Below, in pieces: positions 17,139 to 25,991 of a DNA stretch of 59,216 nucleotides. The stretch spans positions 1 through 59,216 of the forward strand of contig UQDJ01000004.1 in the NCBI GenBank assembly GCA_900539675.1. Direction: 5' to 3'. Each line of letters opens with the position of its first letter. Within the stretch, counting starts at the first letter, position 1. This DNA is from an uncultured Coriobacteriaceae bacterium (GTDB lineage: Bacteria; Actinomycetota; Coriobacteriia; Coriobacteriales; Eggerthellaceae). A program made the translations under genes and the position numbers. The notes beneath the pieces are model-generated. The model searched no databases, had not been told where the DNA came from, and saw only the letters and a program-made list of their open reading frames with translations.

Positions 17139-18425
17139 ATGGCTCAAGAATACATACGTGGTGCAGTTAGCTTAGGGGATTTTAAGTTAGATCATGGCGA
17201 AACCTTAACAGATGCCCAGTTGGGATTTGCCTGCTGGAGCGATGACGCTTCTATGAGTGCTCCGGTAGTCGTTTTGCCAAGTTATTTTTCAGGTGATGCG
17301 GAAAGCTACGCTCCCTGGGTTGGTGCGGATGGTCTGTTTGACCCTAAAAAATATTCTATTATCGCCTTTGATCAGTTTGGCGCTGGCTTATCAAGTAAGC
17401 CCTCATGGCGTGATGGATATGCTTCATGGCCTTACGTTACGTTATCGGATTGCGTACGGGCTCAACGCGATGTGTTGCAGCGTTGGGGTATAGAGCAGGT
17501 TGCTCTGGTGGCAGGCTGGTCAATGGGAGGCATGCAGGCGTTTCGTTGGCATGATCTGTATCGTGATAACGTCCATGCGATATTTGCGTTATGTGCCACC
17601 CCATTTACCTCATCGGTCAATCGTGTATTTCTGCAGGGTATTAAGAGCATCTTGCTGGATGCGAAAAACCCAGTGGATTTCGATAAACAGTTGCCTGAAG
17701 AACTTCGATTGCGTTTGCGAACGTTTGGCAAGGTGTATGCCGGGTGGGCGTACTCAATAGCATTATTTGAACACGTAGAGAATTCATCCCTTGGCTTTCG
17801 GAGTGTCGATGAGCTTTTGTCAAGCTGGGCACGTGATCATGAGGGCATGAGCGCGGCTGATCTGTTGGCGCAGCTCGACATGTGGCTGCGTGAAAGTAAG
17901 CCGATCAAGCAGTGTTCTATTGACGATAGCCACGCGATTGGTCATGACGGCGATCATGCATCCCATGCCAAGAGGCAGCATGCCGATTCAATAGTGGTGG
18001 CAATGCCTTGCGAAACCGATCGATACTTTCCTGAGCAGGTGCTCCTTGATATCACAGCCAATGATCCTTCCATAACCGTGGTTTCCCTTCATTCGGATTT
18101 GGGTCATATGGCAGGGCATCCAGGAATCCGAGAGCAGGAAACTGTCGCTATCAAGCAAGCGGTGGGAAAAGTTTTGCGGTCTTTGGAAAACGTCTCGGGT
18201 AACGCCTTGGACAACACCATGGACAACACCTCAGAAAACGCCTCGGATAGTACCTCGGATAACACCTCGGATAGTACCTCGGATAACACCTCGGATCGTG
18301 CTTTAGGCGACGCTTCTCGCAGCTTTCATTCTGCAGCGTTTTCTACAGATACCGATGCAGTAGGAACGCTTGCTGAGCGGATAAAAACAACCGCATGTCT
18401 TTTGGAAAGTTCTAAAAACCCGTGA
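17139..18425 (+). CDS. MetX-like alpha/beta hydrolase
   Basis: 428 residues. The fold resembles homoserine O-acetyltransferase: N-terminal FKLDHGETLTDAQLGF strand pair, PSYFSGDAESYAPW, then the nucleophile elbow AGWSMGGMQAF (Ser128). The acid is probably the Asp of MPCETDRYFPE and the base the His of SDLGHMAGHPG. True MetX has GGSMGG at the elbow, so acyltransfer to homoserine is not assured; hydrolysis or another acyl transfer is possible. The C-terminal 75 residues are a low-complexity tail of DNTSDST repeats. ATG 17139 is used; GTG at 17130 is an alternative, and neither has a strong ribosome site. It follows the glutamine-synthetase-like gene by 61 nt. Confidence 0.78.
   Translation: MAQEYIRGAVSLGDFKLDHGETLTDAQLGFACWSDDASMSAPVVVLPSYFSGDAESYAPWVGADGLFDPKKYSIIAFDQFGAGLSSKPSWRDGYASWPYVTLSDCVRAQRDVLQRWGIEQVALVAGWSMGGMQAFRWHDLYRDNVHAIFALCATPFTSSVNRVFLQGIKSILLDAKNPVDFDKQLPEELRLRLRTFGKVYAGWAYSIALFEHVENSSLGFRSVDELLSSWARDHEGMSAADLLAQLDMWLRESKPIKQCSIDDSHAIGHDGDHASHAKRQHADSIVVAMPCETDRYFPEQVLLDITANDPSITVVSLHSDLGHMAGHPGIREQETVAIKQAVGKVLRSLENVSGNALDNTMDNTSENASDSTSDNTSDSTSDNTSDRALGDASRSFHSAAFSTDTDAVGTLAERIKTTACLLESSKNP
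18193..18298 (+). repeat. In-frame 12/24-bp tandem repeat in the hydrolase tail
   Basis: Repeats of ACCTCGGATAGT and ACCTCGGATAAC alternate, best preserved at 18241-18297, and encode TSDS and TSDN. More degenerate copies (GACAACACC) precede them. The tail is acidic and probably disordered. Confidence 0.85.
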
Positions 18426-18472
18426 CTAGAACGACCTGGTTTTCAATAAATTCTTCTATGAAAGGTTAGATC

Positions 18473-20122
18473 ATGAATGGATTATTGCTCTTCGGTGTGG
18501 GCATTACCGTCCTATTAGTGCTCTTTGTGGGTATGTATGTGGGACGCAAAGTAGAAGGTGACTCACAAAACTTTTTAGTAGCAGGGCGCATGATGCCAGT
18601 GTATTTGGTTGCTCCTGCGTTGATGGTGGCTGCGGTGGATTCCAACGCCACCGTTGGTAACATGGACCTGACCAGTTCTGCCGGTTTTTGGGCCGGTGCT
18701 TCTCTTGCTATCGGCATGGCTATTGCACTGTTCCTGTCCGGTATATTTGTTGCGAAGCCTATGAATAAAATGGGCCTCTTCTCGCTTGGCGATTTCTTCC
18801 GAGTGAAGTTTGGTACTCACTTTGAGAAGCTGGCATCGTGTGTCATGGTGTTGGCGTACATCATCTTGCTAGCGGGCAATTTGGTTGCTTGTGGATATTT
18901 GTTCGAGTATTTCTTGGGTATACCTTATCTGGGTGGCCTGTTTATTACCGGTGGTTTGGTGCTGTTGTATACCTTGTGCGGCGGCTTGCTCTCCGATGCT
19001 TATACTGCTGCTATTCAGACGGTTATTACGTTAGTTGCTGCGATTATTCTGGCGATTTTCGTGGCAGTGACCTACGGGTTCTCTACGCCACCGGACATGG
19101 GTCCTTTCGATTTTGTTCAATTAACTTCATCGGATGCAGGTGCTCCTATCAATTGGGCAACCTTGCTGTCGCTGGGCGTTGGCGATATTGTTGCGATCGA
19201 CTTCCAACAGCGTATTTACAGTGCTAAAAACCCAAACACGGCACGTAATGCCTGTTTCGTTGGTGCAGCCCTTACCGTATTAATTGGTGCAATTTATGGC
19301 ATGGTTGCTCTGACCTGCGTACAAACGCTTGGCTTATCTGTCGGGGCCAATCCGCTTCTCTATGGTTTCCTGTCCGACTATGCTTCGCCGATTATTGCCA
19401 TTATTGTGTTGGCCGGCATCGTTGCTGCTTCGTTTTCGACAGCATCGGGCGCAATTTTAGGCATGTCCGATATGATTGTGCGCAATATCGCAGGATTTAG
19501 ACGTGACGCCAACGTAAAGGGTCGCGATCCTCAGCTGAAATGGGTTCGTCTTTGCATGATTCCCCTAACGCTGGCTGGTATTTTGATTGCGGCACGTATT
19601 GCTCAAACTGGTATTTTGTTAACCTTGGCATTTGACCTTATGCTCTGCGCATTAATCCCGGCTTTGTTTGGTGGGTTATTCTGGAAGAGAACGTCGGTGC
19701 AGGCAGTGTTTGCTTCTGCAGTGGTCGGAGTTGTACTTCGCATATTCTTCTTTGTTACGGTGCCAACAGTGTACGGCGTAGAAAACACCTTGCTCTATAT
19801 TCCGAATTCCTTGTTCGATGCAGGTATGGACGGCTGGTGTACGTTTATTTGCTTTGGTGCATCGCTTGTTGTCTTCTTTGTGGTTGCTGCTGTATGTCCG
19901 CGCACGGAATTGCAAAATCAGCAGGAGCAAGAAGAGCTGCATGAGTTATCGGTTGAACGTTCAATGTCTGTTCAGGCGCTGTATGAACGTGCGGTCATGG
20001 AGCAGCGTAAAGATACCCTTGAGTATTATCAGTTAGCTAAGGCCGCAGGCTTTCCAGTGGAGGCGGAATTAAAGAAAGCTCAAGAGGAAGTAGAGGCACC
20101 TATTCCAGAAATGAAGTCATAG
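18473..20122 (+). CDS. Sodium:solute symporter (SSS family)
   Basis: 549 residues with about 13 membrane helices. SSS features include an N-terminal GMYVGRKVEGDSQNFLVAGR loop, the GGLLSDAYTAAIQT segment of the core, and a Na+-site helix with SFSTASGAILGMSDM. The last 75 residues are a charged cytoplasmic tail (ELQNQQEQEELHELSVE onward). Substrates of this family include proline, pantothenate, choline and small amines. Here the position beside the ureohydrolase and glutamine-synthetase-like genes suggests an amine or amino acid. GAAAGG precedes the ATG. No close partner gene downstream. Confidence 0.88.
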   Translation: MNGLLLFGVGITVLLVLFVGMYVGRKVEGDSQNFLVAGRMMPVYLVAPALMVAAVDSNATVGNMDLTSSAGFWAGASLAIGMAIALFLSGIFVAKPMNKMGLFSLGDFFRVKFGTHFEKLASCVMVLAYIILLAGNLVACGYLFEYFLGIPYLGGLFITGGLVLLYTLCGGLLSDAYTAAIQTVITLVAAIILAIFVAVTYGFSTPPDMGPFDFVQLTSSDAGAPINWATLLSLGVGDIVAIDFQQRIYSAKNPNTARNACFVGAALTVLIGAIYGMVALTCVQTLGLSVGANPLLYGFLSDYASPIIAIIVLAGIVAASFSTASGAILGMSDMIVRNIAGFRRDANVKGRDPQLKWVRLCMIPLTLAGILIAARIAQTGILLTLAFDLMLCALIPALFGGLFWKRTSVQAVFASAVVGVVLRIFFFVTVPTVYGVENTLLYIPNSLFDAGMDGWCTFICFGASLVVFFVVAAVCPRTELQNQQEQEELHELSVERSMSVQALYERAVMEQRKDTLEYYQLAKAAGFPVEAELKKAQEEVEAPIPEMKS

Positions 20123-20319
20123 CGAGAGGAAAAAGATCAAGAGGTGAAGAAGCGATCAGTAGATACTACGCCTTTGTGGTGTCCCTCGACAATTAATGGC
20201 AATCTGTCGATCTGAGGGCGCGAGAACATCTTTCATAGTGAAGATGAGGATCGTCTTATCAGCTTTTCTTGTTCGCAACTTTGGAAAGAGCATGATATTT
20301 GCGCCATATGCTAAGAATT

Positions 20320-20332
20320 TACACTCAGTGTA
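20320..20332. promoter_or_regulatory. Candidate operator upstream of ABC exporter
   Basis: TACACT-C-AGTGTA is a perfect 6-1-6 inverted repeat nested in a looser TTTAC/GTAAA dyad. The flanks are AT-rich (TATAACT follows). It resembles MarR- or GntR-type operators in shape. No regulator gene is adjacent. Confidence 0.4.
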
Positions 20333-20358
20333 TGTAAATATAACTATTCAATTACGAG

Positions 20359-20474
20359 GGTGATCCATAAGGAAGCCACTCCAGAACTGACAATCGAGGA
20401 TAGGGTCTTGTGCGGCCGATCTGAGACTCAACGGTTCTGGCAGGTGGCTTCCTATCTTATGGATGACGTTTTTT
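20359..20474 (+). other. Large imperfect palindrome with T6 tail (structured RNA, complex terminator or miniature element)
   Basis: The left arm (20360-20387) pairs with the right arm (20434-20467) in three blocks: ATCCATAA (20363-20370) with TTATGGAT (20457-20464), GGAAGCCAC (20371-20379) with GTGGCTTCC (20444-20452), and CCAGAAC (20381-20387) with GTTCTGG (20434-20440). Asymmetric bulges separate the blocks. The 46-nt apical region can form its own stem (GGGTCT with AGACTC). T6 follows at 20469-20474. This is much larger than the other terminators in the window. Confidence 0.7.
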
Positions 20475-20561
20475 GAGCGTTATACACGTGGCTCATTTCA
20501 GCCTGGTTGAAAAAGCATCAATCTGTTACTCGGCGAAGTGTTTGACGCAAAGGAGTAGTAC

Positions 20562-22775
20562 GTGCGCATTATTCGATACCTCAAGGAATCAAAAGTTGCC
20601 GTTTTGCTAATCACGTTGCTTTTGATAGTTCAAGCGTTTGCTGATCTGTCCCTTCCACGCTATACCGCAGACTTGGTGGACGTGGGTATTCAACAGGGAG
20701 GCATCGACAATGCTTCGCCAGATACGATAAGCCAAGATTCTTTTAACTATGTCTGTATGCTCGCACCCGATCAGGATGAACAGCTGATTATAAACTCGTA
20801 CACCCAAAATGATGATGGCACTTACCGCATCAACGATACGGGCGCAGCGCAGCGTGATGCGCTTAACAGTGCCATGGCCCTGCCAATGGTGATGATTCAC
20901 TTTGCAGATCTGAAGAATGCCGCTGGTGCTATGGGCGAAGGGGTGGGCACTCAAACAGAGCTGGCCCCTGAGGCTATTGATTTTGCAAAGATCTACGAAG
21001 CCTATCAGGCGGGTGCTTTCACAAAACAAGATGTCGAATCCTATGTTGACCAGGCAAAACAAATGATGGGTGGCGTTGATGATTCGCTCATTCAGCAGCA
21101 GGCCATCGTTGCAACCAAGGCAGAATATCAGGCACTTGGTATGGATATGGGCGCTATCCAAATTCGCTACCTTGTCATCCTAGGTGCGCAGATGCTTGGG
21201 GTGGCGGCACTTATGATGGCAGCTTCTATTGCAGTAGGGTTTTTGGCATCACGTACTGCCGCAAAGACGGCGCGCAATCTTCGCAAGCGCCTGTTTTCAA
21301 AGGTTGTTTCCTTTTCCGATAGGGAAGTGCAATCGTTTTCTGCCGCATCGCTAATCACGCGAGGCACCAATGATATTCAACAAATTCAAATGGTGCTGGT
21401 TATGCTGTTGCGCATGGTGTTGTATGCGCCAATTCTAGCAATCGGCGGCATTATAATGGTGTCTCAAACCAACATTGCGATGAGCTGGATTATCGTGCTT
21501 GCTATCGTAGTGATTGCGCTGGTCATTGGCCTGTTGATTGCTATCGCCATGCCGAAATTCAAGATCATGCAAAAGCTTATCGACCGCGTGAACCTGGTGG
21601 CGCGCGAAATGTTGACCGGTCTTTCGGTTGTGCGTGCCTTCGATCGCCAGGATTTCGAAGAGGCGCGCTTTGATAAGGCAAGTACGAAGCTGTATCGCAC
21701 CCAGCTGTTTACCAACCGTGTTATGACGTTCATGTTTCCCACTATGATGCTGGTTATGAACGGTGTTTCGGTGCTCATTGTGTGGGTTGGCGGTTCGTAT
21801 ATTGACTCGGGTGTTATTCAAACTGGCGACATGATTGCCTTCATTACCTATTCGATGGTTATTGTTATGTCGTTTTTGATGATCAGTATGATCTGCATCA
21901 TGCTGCCTCGAGCTGACGTGGCGGCGCAACGCGTCAATGAGGTGCTTTCCACCGATACTTCCATCAAAGATCCCAAGCCCGGTGAATCTAAGGCAGCTGC
22001 CTTCAAGACGGATACTCAAGGTTTGCAAGTTCAATTTGACGATGTGACCTTTATTTATAACGAAGGCAGTGATCCGGTACTTTCGCATATTTCTTTTACT
22101 GCAGAACCGGGACAAACAACAGCCATTATTGGCCCTACGGGCTCAGGCAAATCGACTCTTATGAAGCTGATTGAACGATTTTATGACGTCACGTCGGGGG
22201 CTATTCGTGTGGGTGGCGTCGACGTGCGCGATGTGACGCAGCATGAGTTGCGTCACGAATTGGGTTACGTGCCGCAAAAAGCATTTTTGTTCTCGGGCAC
22301 CATCGAATCAACCATTGCGTATGCCAACAGTGATATCCCGCAGGATCGCGTTGAAGAGGCGGCAGAAATTGCTCAGGCTCGTGACTTTATTGGCGAAAAA
22401 ACGGAGGGCTTCAATGCGCCTATAGCTCAGGGAGGCACGAACGTTTCGGGCGGTCAGCGCCAGCGCTTAAGCATTGCTCGCGCCCTGGCAACCGATGCGC
22501 GTGTGTTGCTGTTCGATGACAGCTTCTCGGCACTTGACTATGCAACAGATGCAAAACTGCGTCACGCTCTAGCGAAATATGCTGGCGGCAAAACGGTGCT
22601 GGTGGTAGCTCAGCGCATTTCCACGGTTTTGAACGCCGATAAGATTGTGGTTTTGGACGAAGGAAAAATTGTGGGCATTGGCACGCACCGGGAATTGATG
22701 GAGTCGTGTCTTACCTATCAAGAAATTGCAGAATCACAACTATCGGAAGAAGAGCTGAAAGGGGGTGTTGCCTAA
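20562..22775 (+). CDS. ABC exporter half-transporter, degenerate-site subunit
   Basis: 737 residues: six-helix transmembrane domain plus ATPase. A long extracytoplasmic insertion (residues about 40-200, rich in Asp, Gln and Thr) separates helices 1 and 2. ATPase motifs: Walker A GPTGSGKST, Q-loop YVPQKAFLF, signature VSGGQRQRL. Walker B ends in LLFDDS, with Asp in place of the catalytic Glu, and the switch His is Gln (VVAQRIST). These changes mark the subunit that supplies the non-hydrolytic site in heterodimers such as TM287/TM288. The canonical partner starts one base after this stop. GTG start with AAAGGAG upstream. Confidence 0.92.
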   Translation: MRIIRYLKESKVAVLLITLLLIVQAFADLSLPRYTADLVDVGIQQGGIDNASPDTISQDSFNYVCMLAPDQDEQLIINSYTQNDDGTYRINDTGAAQRDALNSAMALPMVMIHFADLKNAAGAMGEGVGTQTELAPEAIDFAKIYEAYQAGAFTKQDVESYVDQAKQMMGGVDDSLIQQQAIVATKAEYQALGMDMGAIQIRYLVILGAQMLGVAALMMAASIAVGFLASRTAAKTARNLRKRLFSKVVSFSDREVQSFSAASLITRGTNDIQQIQMVLVMLLRMVLYAPILAIGGIIMVSQTNIAMSWIIVLAIVVIALVIGLLIAIAMPKFKIMQKLIDRVNLVAREMLTGLSVVRAFDRQDFEEARFDKASTKLYRTQLFTNRVMTFMFPTMMLVMNGVSVLIVWVGGSYIDSGVIQTGDMIAFITYSMVIVMSFLMISMICIMLPRADVAAQRVNEVLSTDTSIKDPKPGESKAAAFKTDTQGLQVQFDDVTFIYNEGSDPVLSHISFTAEPGQTTAIIGPTGSGKSTLMKLIERFYDVTSGAIRVGGVDVRDVTQHELRHELGYVPQKAFLFSGTIESTIAYANSDIPQDRVEEAAEIAQARDFIGEKTEGFNAPIAQGGTNVSGGQRQRLSIARALATDARVLLFDDSFSALDYATDAKLRHALAKYAGGKTVLVVAQRISTVLNADKIVVLDEGKIVGIGTHRELMESCLTYQEIAESQLSEEELKGGVA

Positions 22776-24656
22776 ATGAGCGCCGAAGAAAAACAGATTC
22801 ACGAACACGCGCACACTTCAGCTCGTCCCAGTGGTAGCCGCAGGCGAGGCGGTATGGGTCACGGCCATGGCCACGGCATGATGCCAACTGAAAAGCCTGC
22901 TGATTTCAAGGGTTCCATGAAGAAGCTTTTGAGCTTGATGGGCAATTTCAAGATAGCACTCATTGCGGTAGGCCTTTTTGCCATCGCTTCCACGGTTTTT
23001 ACCATTGTGGGTCCAAAGGTGCTCTCAACGGCAACCACCGAACTATTTGAAGGGATTAGTGCCAAGATTGCTGGTACGGGAGGCATTGATTTCAATGCGA
23101 TTGGCACTATTTTGCTGATCACCTTGGCGCTCTACGCCTTTTCGGCATGCTGCTCATTTGTGCAGGGCTGGCTGATGACGCACGTCACTCAGCGTACGTG
23201 CTACCTCTTGCGTCAGCGCATTTCCAAAAAGATCAATGCACTGCCTATGAGCTATTTTGAAAAAACAAGCACAGGTGATGTTCTTTCACGTATTACAAAC
23301 GACGTTGACACCCTGGGTCAAACGCTGAACCAGGGGGTAACTCAGATCATTATTTCGGTAACCACACTCATCGGCGTGCTCATCATGATGTTGAGCATCA
23401 ATGTGGTTATCACGCTCATTGCCTTGCTGATGATTCCAGTATCGGCGCTGTTGGTAAAAGTGGTGGTAAAGCACAGCCAGAAATATTTCCGTCAGCAGCA
23501 AAACAGGTTGGGGGCTATTAACGGCCAGGTTGAAGAAACGTTTTCTGGCCAGGCAGTCGTACGTGCCTTCAATAAAGAAGGTGATGTGCTACAAAAGTTT
23601 GAACAGACCAATGACGAACTGTACGAGGCGGCATGGAAATCACAGTTCTTATCGGGTCTGATGATGCCGGTCATGACGTTTGTAAGTAACTTAGGGTATG
23701 TTGCTGTTGCTATTGTGGGTGCGCTGTTCGCCATTAATGGCCGTGTGACTGTAGGCGATATACAGGCATTCATTCAGTACGTGAAAAACTTCACGCAGCC
23801 TATTACGCAACTGGCTCAGGTTTCTAATGTGCTGCAATTGATGGCAGCGGCAGCAGAGCGTGTGTTTGAGTTCTTGAACGCCGAAGAGGAACCGCGCGAA
23901 GTTGCGAACGTGAAGGCTGCTGATGTGAACTGCGATGTTGAATTCGATCATGTGCGCTTTGGCTACGATCCTGAAAAGCCTATCATCAAGGATTTTTCCG
24001 CCTATATACACGAAGGTCAAACCATTGCGCTCGTAGGTCCTACAGGCGCGGGTAAGACCACCATGGTGAAGCTGTTGATGCGTTTTTACGACGTTGATAG
24101 TGGTGCTATTCGCATTGGTGGTCATGACGTGCGGGATTTTGATCGCGATGATCTGCGTTCCATGTTCGGTATGGTGTTGCAGGATACGTGGTTGTTTAAG
24201 GGGTCGATTCGCGACAATATTCGCTATGGTCGCTTGGACGCCACTGACGAAGAGGTTGAGGCTGCTGCTAAAGCTGCCTTTGCAGATTCATTTATCCGCA
24301 CCTTGCCTGGTAAATACGATATGGAAATCAACGAAGATGCCAGCAACATCAGCCAGGGTCAGCGTCAGCTTTTGACTATTGCTCGTGCAGTGCTAGCCGA
24401 TAGGCGCATGCTTATTTTGGACGAGGCAACCAGCTCGGTAGATACGCGCACTGAAGAGCGCATTCAGATGGCTATGGACCATTTGATGAAGGGTCGAACG
24501 AGTTTCGTCATTGCTCATCGTCTTTCCACTATTCGCAATGCCGATTTGATTTTGGTGCTCAAGGATGGCGATATTGTTGAGCAGGGCACGCACGAGGAGC
24601 TGCTCAGTGCCGGCGGTTTTTATGCCGATTTATACAACTCGCAGTTTGCAGAATAG
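22776..24656 (+). CDS. ABC exporter half-transporter, catalytic subunit
   Basis: 626 residues. A hydrophilic 45-residue N-terminus contains a His/Gly run (GHGHGHGMM), then six helices, then an ATPase with GPTGAGKTT, Q-loop GMVLQDTWLF, Walker B LILDEATSSVD (Glu present) and switch IAHRLST (His present). Its signature is ISQGQRQLL rather than LSGGQ, the complement of the partner's defective Walker B site. Together the pair should form one active and one degenerate ATP site, typical of heterodimeric multidrug or lipid exporters. The ATG directly follows the partner stop, so the two are translationally coupled. The substrate is not evident; the His-rich start could bind metal. Confidence 0.92.
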   Translation: MSAEEKQIHEHAHTSARPSGSRRRGGMGHGHGHGMMPTEKPADFKGSMKKLLSLMGNFKIALIAVGLFAIASTVFTIVGPKVLSTATTELFEGISAKIAGTGGIDFNAIGTILLITLALYAFSACCSFVQGWLMTHVTQRTCYLLRQRISKKINALPMSYFEKTSTGDVLSRITNDVDTLGQTLNQGVTQIIISVTTLIGVLIMMLSINVVITLIALLMIPVSALLVKVVVKHSQKYFRQQQNRLGAINGQVEETFSGQAVVRAFNKEGDVLQKFEQTNDELYEAAWKSQFLSGLMMPVMTFVSNLGYVAVAIVGALFAINGRVTVGDIQAFIQYVKNFTQPITQLAQVSNVLQLMAAAAERVFEFLNAEEEPREVANVKAADVNCDVEFDHVRFGYDPEKPIIKDFSAYIHEGQTIALVGPTGAGKTTMVKLLMRFYDVDSGAIRIGGHDVRDFDRDDLRSMFGMVLQDTWLFKGSIRDNIRYGRLDATDEEVEAAAKAAFADSFIRTLPGKYDMEINEDASNISQGQRQLLTIARAVLADRRMLILDEATSSVDTRTEERIQMAMDHLMKGRTSFVIAHRLSTIRNADLILVLKDGDIVEQGTHEELLSAGGFYADLYNSQFAE

Positions 24657-24665
24657 CGGTTATAT

Positions 24666-24786
24666 GGCATGGCTGGTGAGCCTGATTGGCCAACTAACAT
24701 TGCGAGCGAGCCTGATTGGTTAACTGGCATTGCGGGCGAGCTGATTGACCAACTGGCATCGCGGGCGAGTCTTATTTCCTATTAAC
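24666..24786. repeat. Degenerate 30-bp tandem repeat, about four copies
   Basis: Copies start near 24666, 24696, 24726 and 24755. The common core is GGCATTGCGGGCGAG followed by CTGATTGRCCAACT. It begins ten bases after the ABC exporter stop. Confidence 0.8.
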
Positions 24787-24804
24787 AAAGCTGGTTAACC
24801 TAAT

Positions 24805-24839
24805 ATGCGCCAGGAAATTCTCAAAGAATCCTGGCGCAT
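24805..24839. terminator. Hairpin terminator between convergent genes
   Basis: ATGCGCCAGG (24805-24814) pairs with CCTGGCGCAT (24830-24839). After a 2-nt bulge, ATTCT (24817-24821) pairs with AGAAT (24825-24829) around a CAA loop, a 15-bp stem in all. It is symmetric and could serve both strands, though T-runs are weak. Confidence 0.65.
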
Positions 24840-24926
24840 TACTATAGAGCGTTGTTGTTGCCTGTAATGATTAGACAGGGACTGTTCTACGTTTTGGTGC
24901 CGGTGAAGAGAGGGGCAAGAAGGTTG

Positions 24927-25694
24927 TTATTTGGCCTTGCCCTGATTGGCTACCGCATTGATCTTTGCGGCAATCGTAGCTTCGTCGCCAACGTAACGCT
25001 TGTCCAATACGTTGAAATCCTTATCGAAGGTGTAGACCAATGGCACTCCGGTGGGGATGTTGACGCCGACGATTTCGTCTTTGGAAAGTTTGTCGAACTG
25101 CTTAACTAAAGCACGAAGCGAATTGCCATGCGCAACAATAAGTACTCGCTTGCCTGCGCGCATCATGGGTTCAATTTCTTCTTGGAAGTAAGGCCATGCG
25201 CGAGCAATGGTGTCCTCTAGACATTCGGCTAAAGGCAACTCTTTTGGATCAACGTTTCGATACGGTGGCAAAAGGCGAGGATTGCGCTTGTCGTCTTCGC
25301 TTAAAGCGGGCGGACGAACATCGAAGCTGCGGCGCCAAATTTTTACCTGATCTTCGCCATATTTTGCAGCTGTTTCTGCTTTATTTAAGCCCTGAAGTGC
25401 CCCATAGTGGCGCTCGTTTAAACGCCAGCTTTTATTGACCGGTAACCATTCGCGATCCATGGCTTGCAAAACCAGATTAAGCGTATGAATAGCACGCTTC
25501 AGGTAGGACGTATAGCATACGTCAAAATCGAATCCAGCTTCTGCCAGAGCGCGGCCACCATCGGCTGCTTCTTTGCGGCCAGTGTCGGACAGATCAACGT
25601 CCTGCCAGCCGGTGAACAGATTCAGCTTGTTCCATTCGCTTTCCCCGTGGCGGATGAGTACGAGCTGCATGGTGGAGTCGTTCATGTGGGTCAC
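24927..25694 (-). CDS. gpmA: 2,3-bisphosphoglycerate-dependent phosphoglycerate mutase
   Basis: About 255 residues. It interconverts 3- and 2-phosphoglycerate in glycolysis. The phospho-accepting His is in LVLIRHGESEWN; further active-site motifs are LNERHYGALQGLNK, WRRSFDVRPP and VAHGNSLRAL. The length fits the dPGM family (about 250). Start choice: GTG 25694 has AAAGGA five bases upstream. ATG 25697 would sit too close to that site, and ATG 25685 too far; the conserved core begins only later, so all are possible. It converges with the ABC exporter and diverges from the DUF2130 operon. Confidence 0.93.
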   Translation of the reverse strand: MTHMNDSTMQLVLIRHGESEWNKLNLFTGWQDVDLSDTGRKEAADGGRALAEAGFDFDVCYTSYLKRAIHTLNLVLQAMDREWLPVNKSWRLNERHYGALQGLNKAETAAKYGEDQVKIWRRSFDVRPPALSEDDKRNPRLLPPYRNVDPKELPLAECLEDTIARAWPYFQEEIEPMMRAGKRVLIVAHGNSLRALVKQFDKLSKDEIVGVNIPTGVPLVYTFDKDFNVLDKRYVGDEATIAAKINAVANQGKAK

Positions 25695-25903
25695 CATCTT
25701 CCTTTCGCTTGATGCAGGCGCGCAGAACAGGGGCGCGCGCAACGTTTGGTGTGGATTGTTACTCACCACTTATCAGTATGACGGGCGGTCTCTTCTTTGG
25801 CTGGGCACACCTTGTGTACGGTAGAGCTGACTGGGTGGTAGGTTTAGGGGGCGATTATCGATCGGTTAGCGCAGATGCTTAGATGGGGTAAATCCTGGCA
25901 GAA

Positions 25904-25920
25904 GTTAACCATAGGTTAAC
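25904..25920. promoter_or_regulatory. Perfect dyad GTTAACC-ATA-GGTTAAC upstream of DUF2130 gene
   Basis: A 7-3-7 perfect inverted repeat, 72 bp before the DUF2130 start codon. It has the size and symmetry of a repressor operator. The intervening sequence contains a second palindrome (25952-25963). Confidence 0.45.
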
Positions 25921-25951
25921 GGTAGAATTTGTTCTGTCCATGAAGTTTTAT

Positions 25952-25963
25952 CTACCTAGGTAG
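25952..25963. promoter_or_regulatory. 12-bp palindrome CTACCTAGGTAG
   Basis: A perfect palindrome 28 bp upstream of the DUF2130 start codon, between the first dyad and the ribosome site. Candidate operator or merely chance; no regulator gene is adjacent. Confidence 0.35.
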
Positions 25964-25991
25964 TCTAGAGCAGAAGCCAAGGAGTGCTTTT

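Larger units (their letters stand above)
20123..20561. other. Intergenic region between SSS symporter and ABC exporter
   Basis: 439 bp without a gene. It contains a 13-bp dyad at 20320-20332 and a 109-nt imperfect palindrome ending in six T (both listed separately). The 85 bp after the palindrome carry the ribosome site of the exporter gene (AAAGGAG). Confidence 0.6.
24657..24926. other. Convergent gap between ABC exporter and gpmA
   Basis: 270 bp. The first half is a four-copy degenerate 30-bp repeat and the second a long hairpin, both listed separately. No coding sequence seen. Confidence 0.6.

Noticed and set aside
17139..18425. Homoserine O-acetyltransferase (metX)
   Set aside because: The nucleophile elbow is GWSMGG rather than GGSMGG, there is no methionine gene nearby and the tail is atypical; only the fold is assigned.
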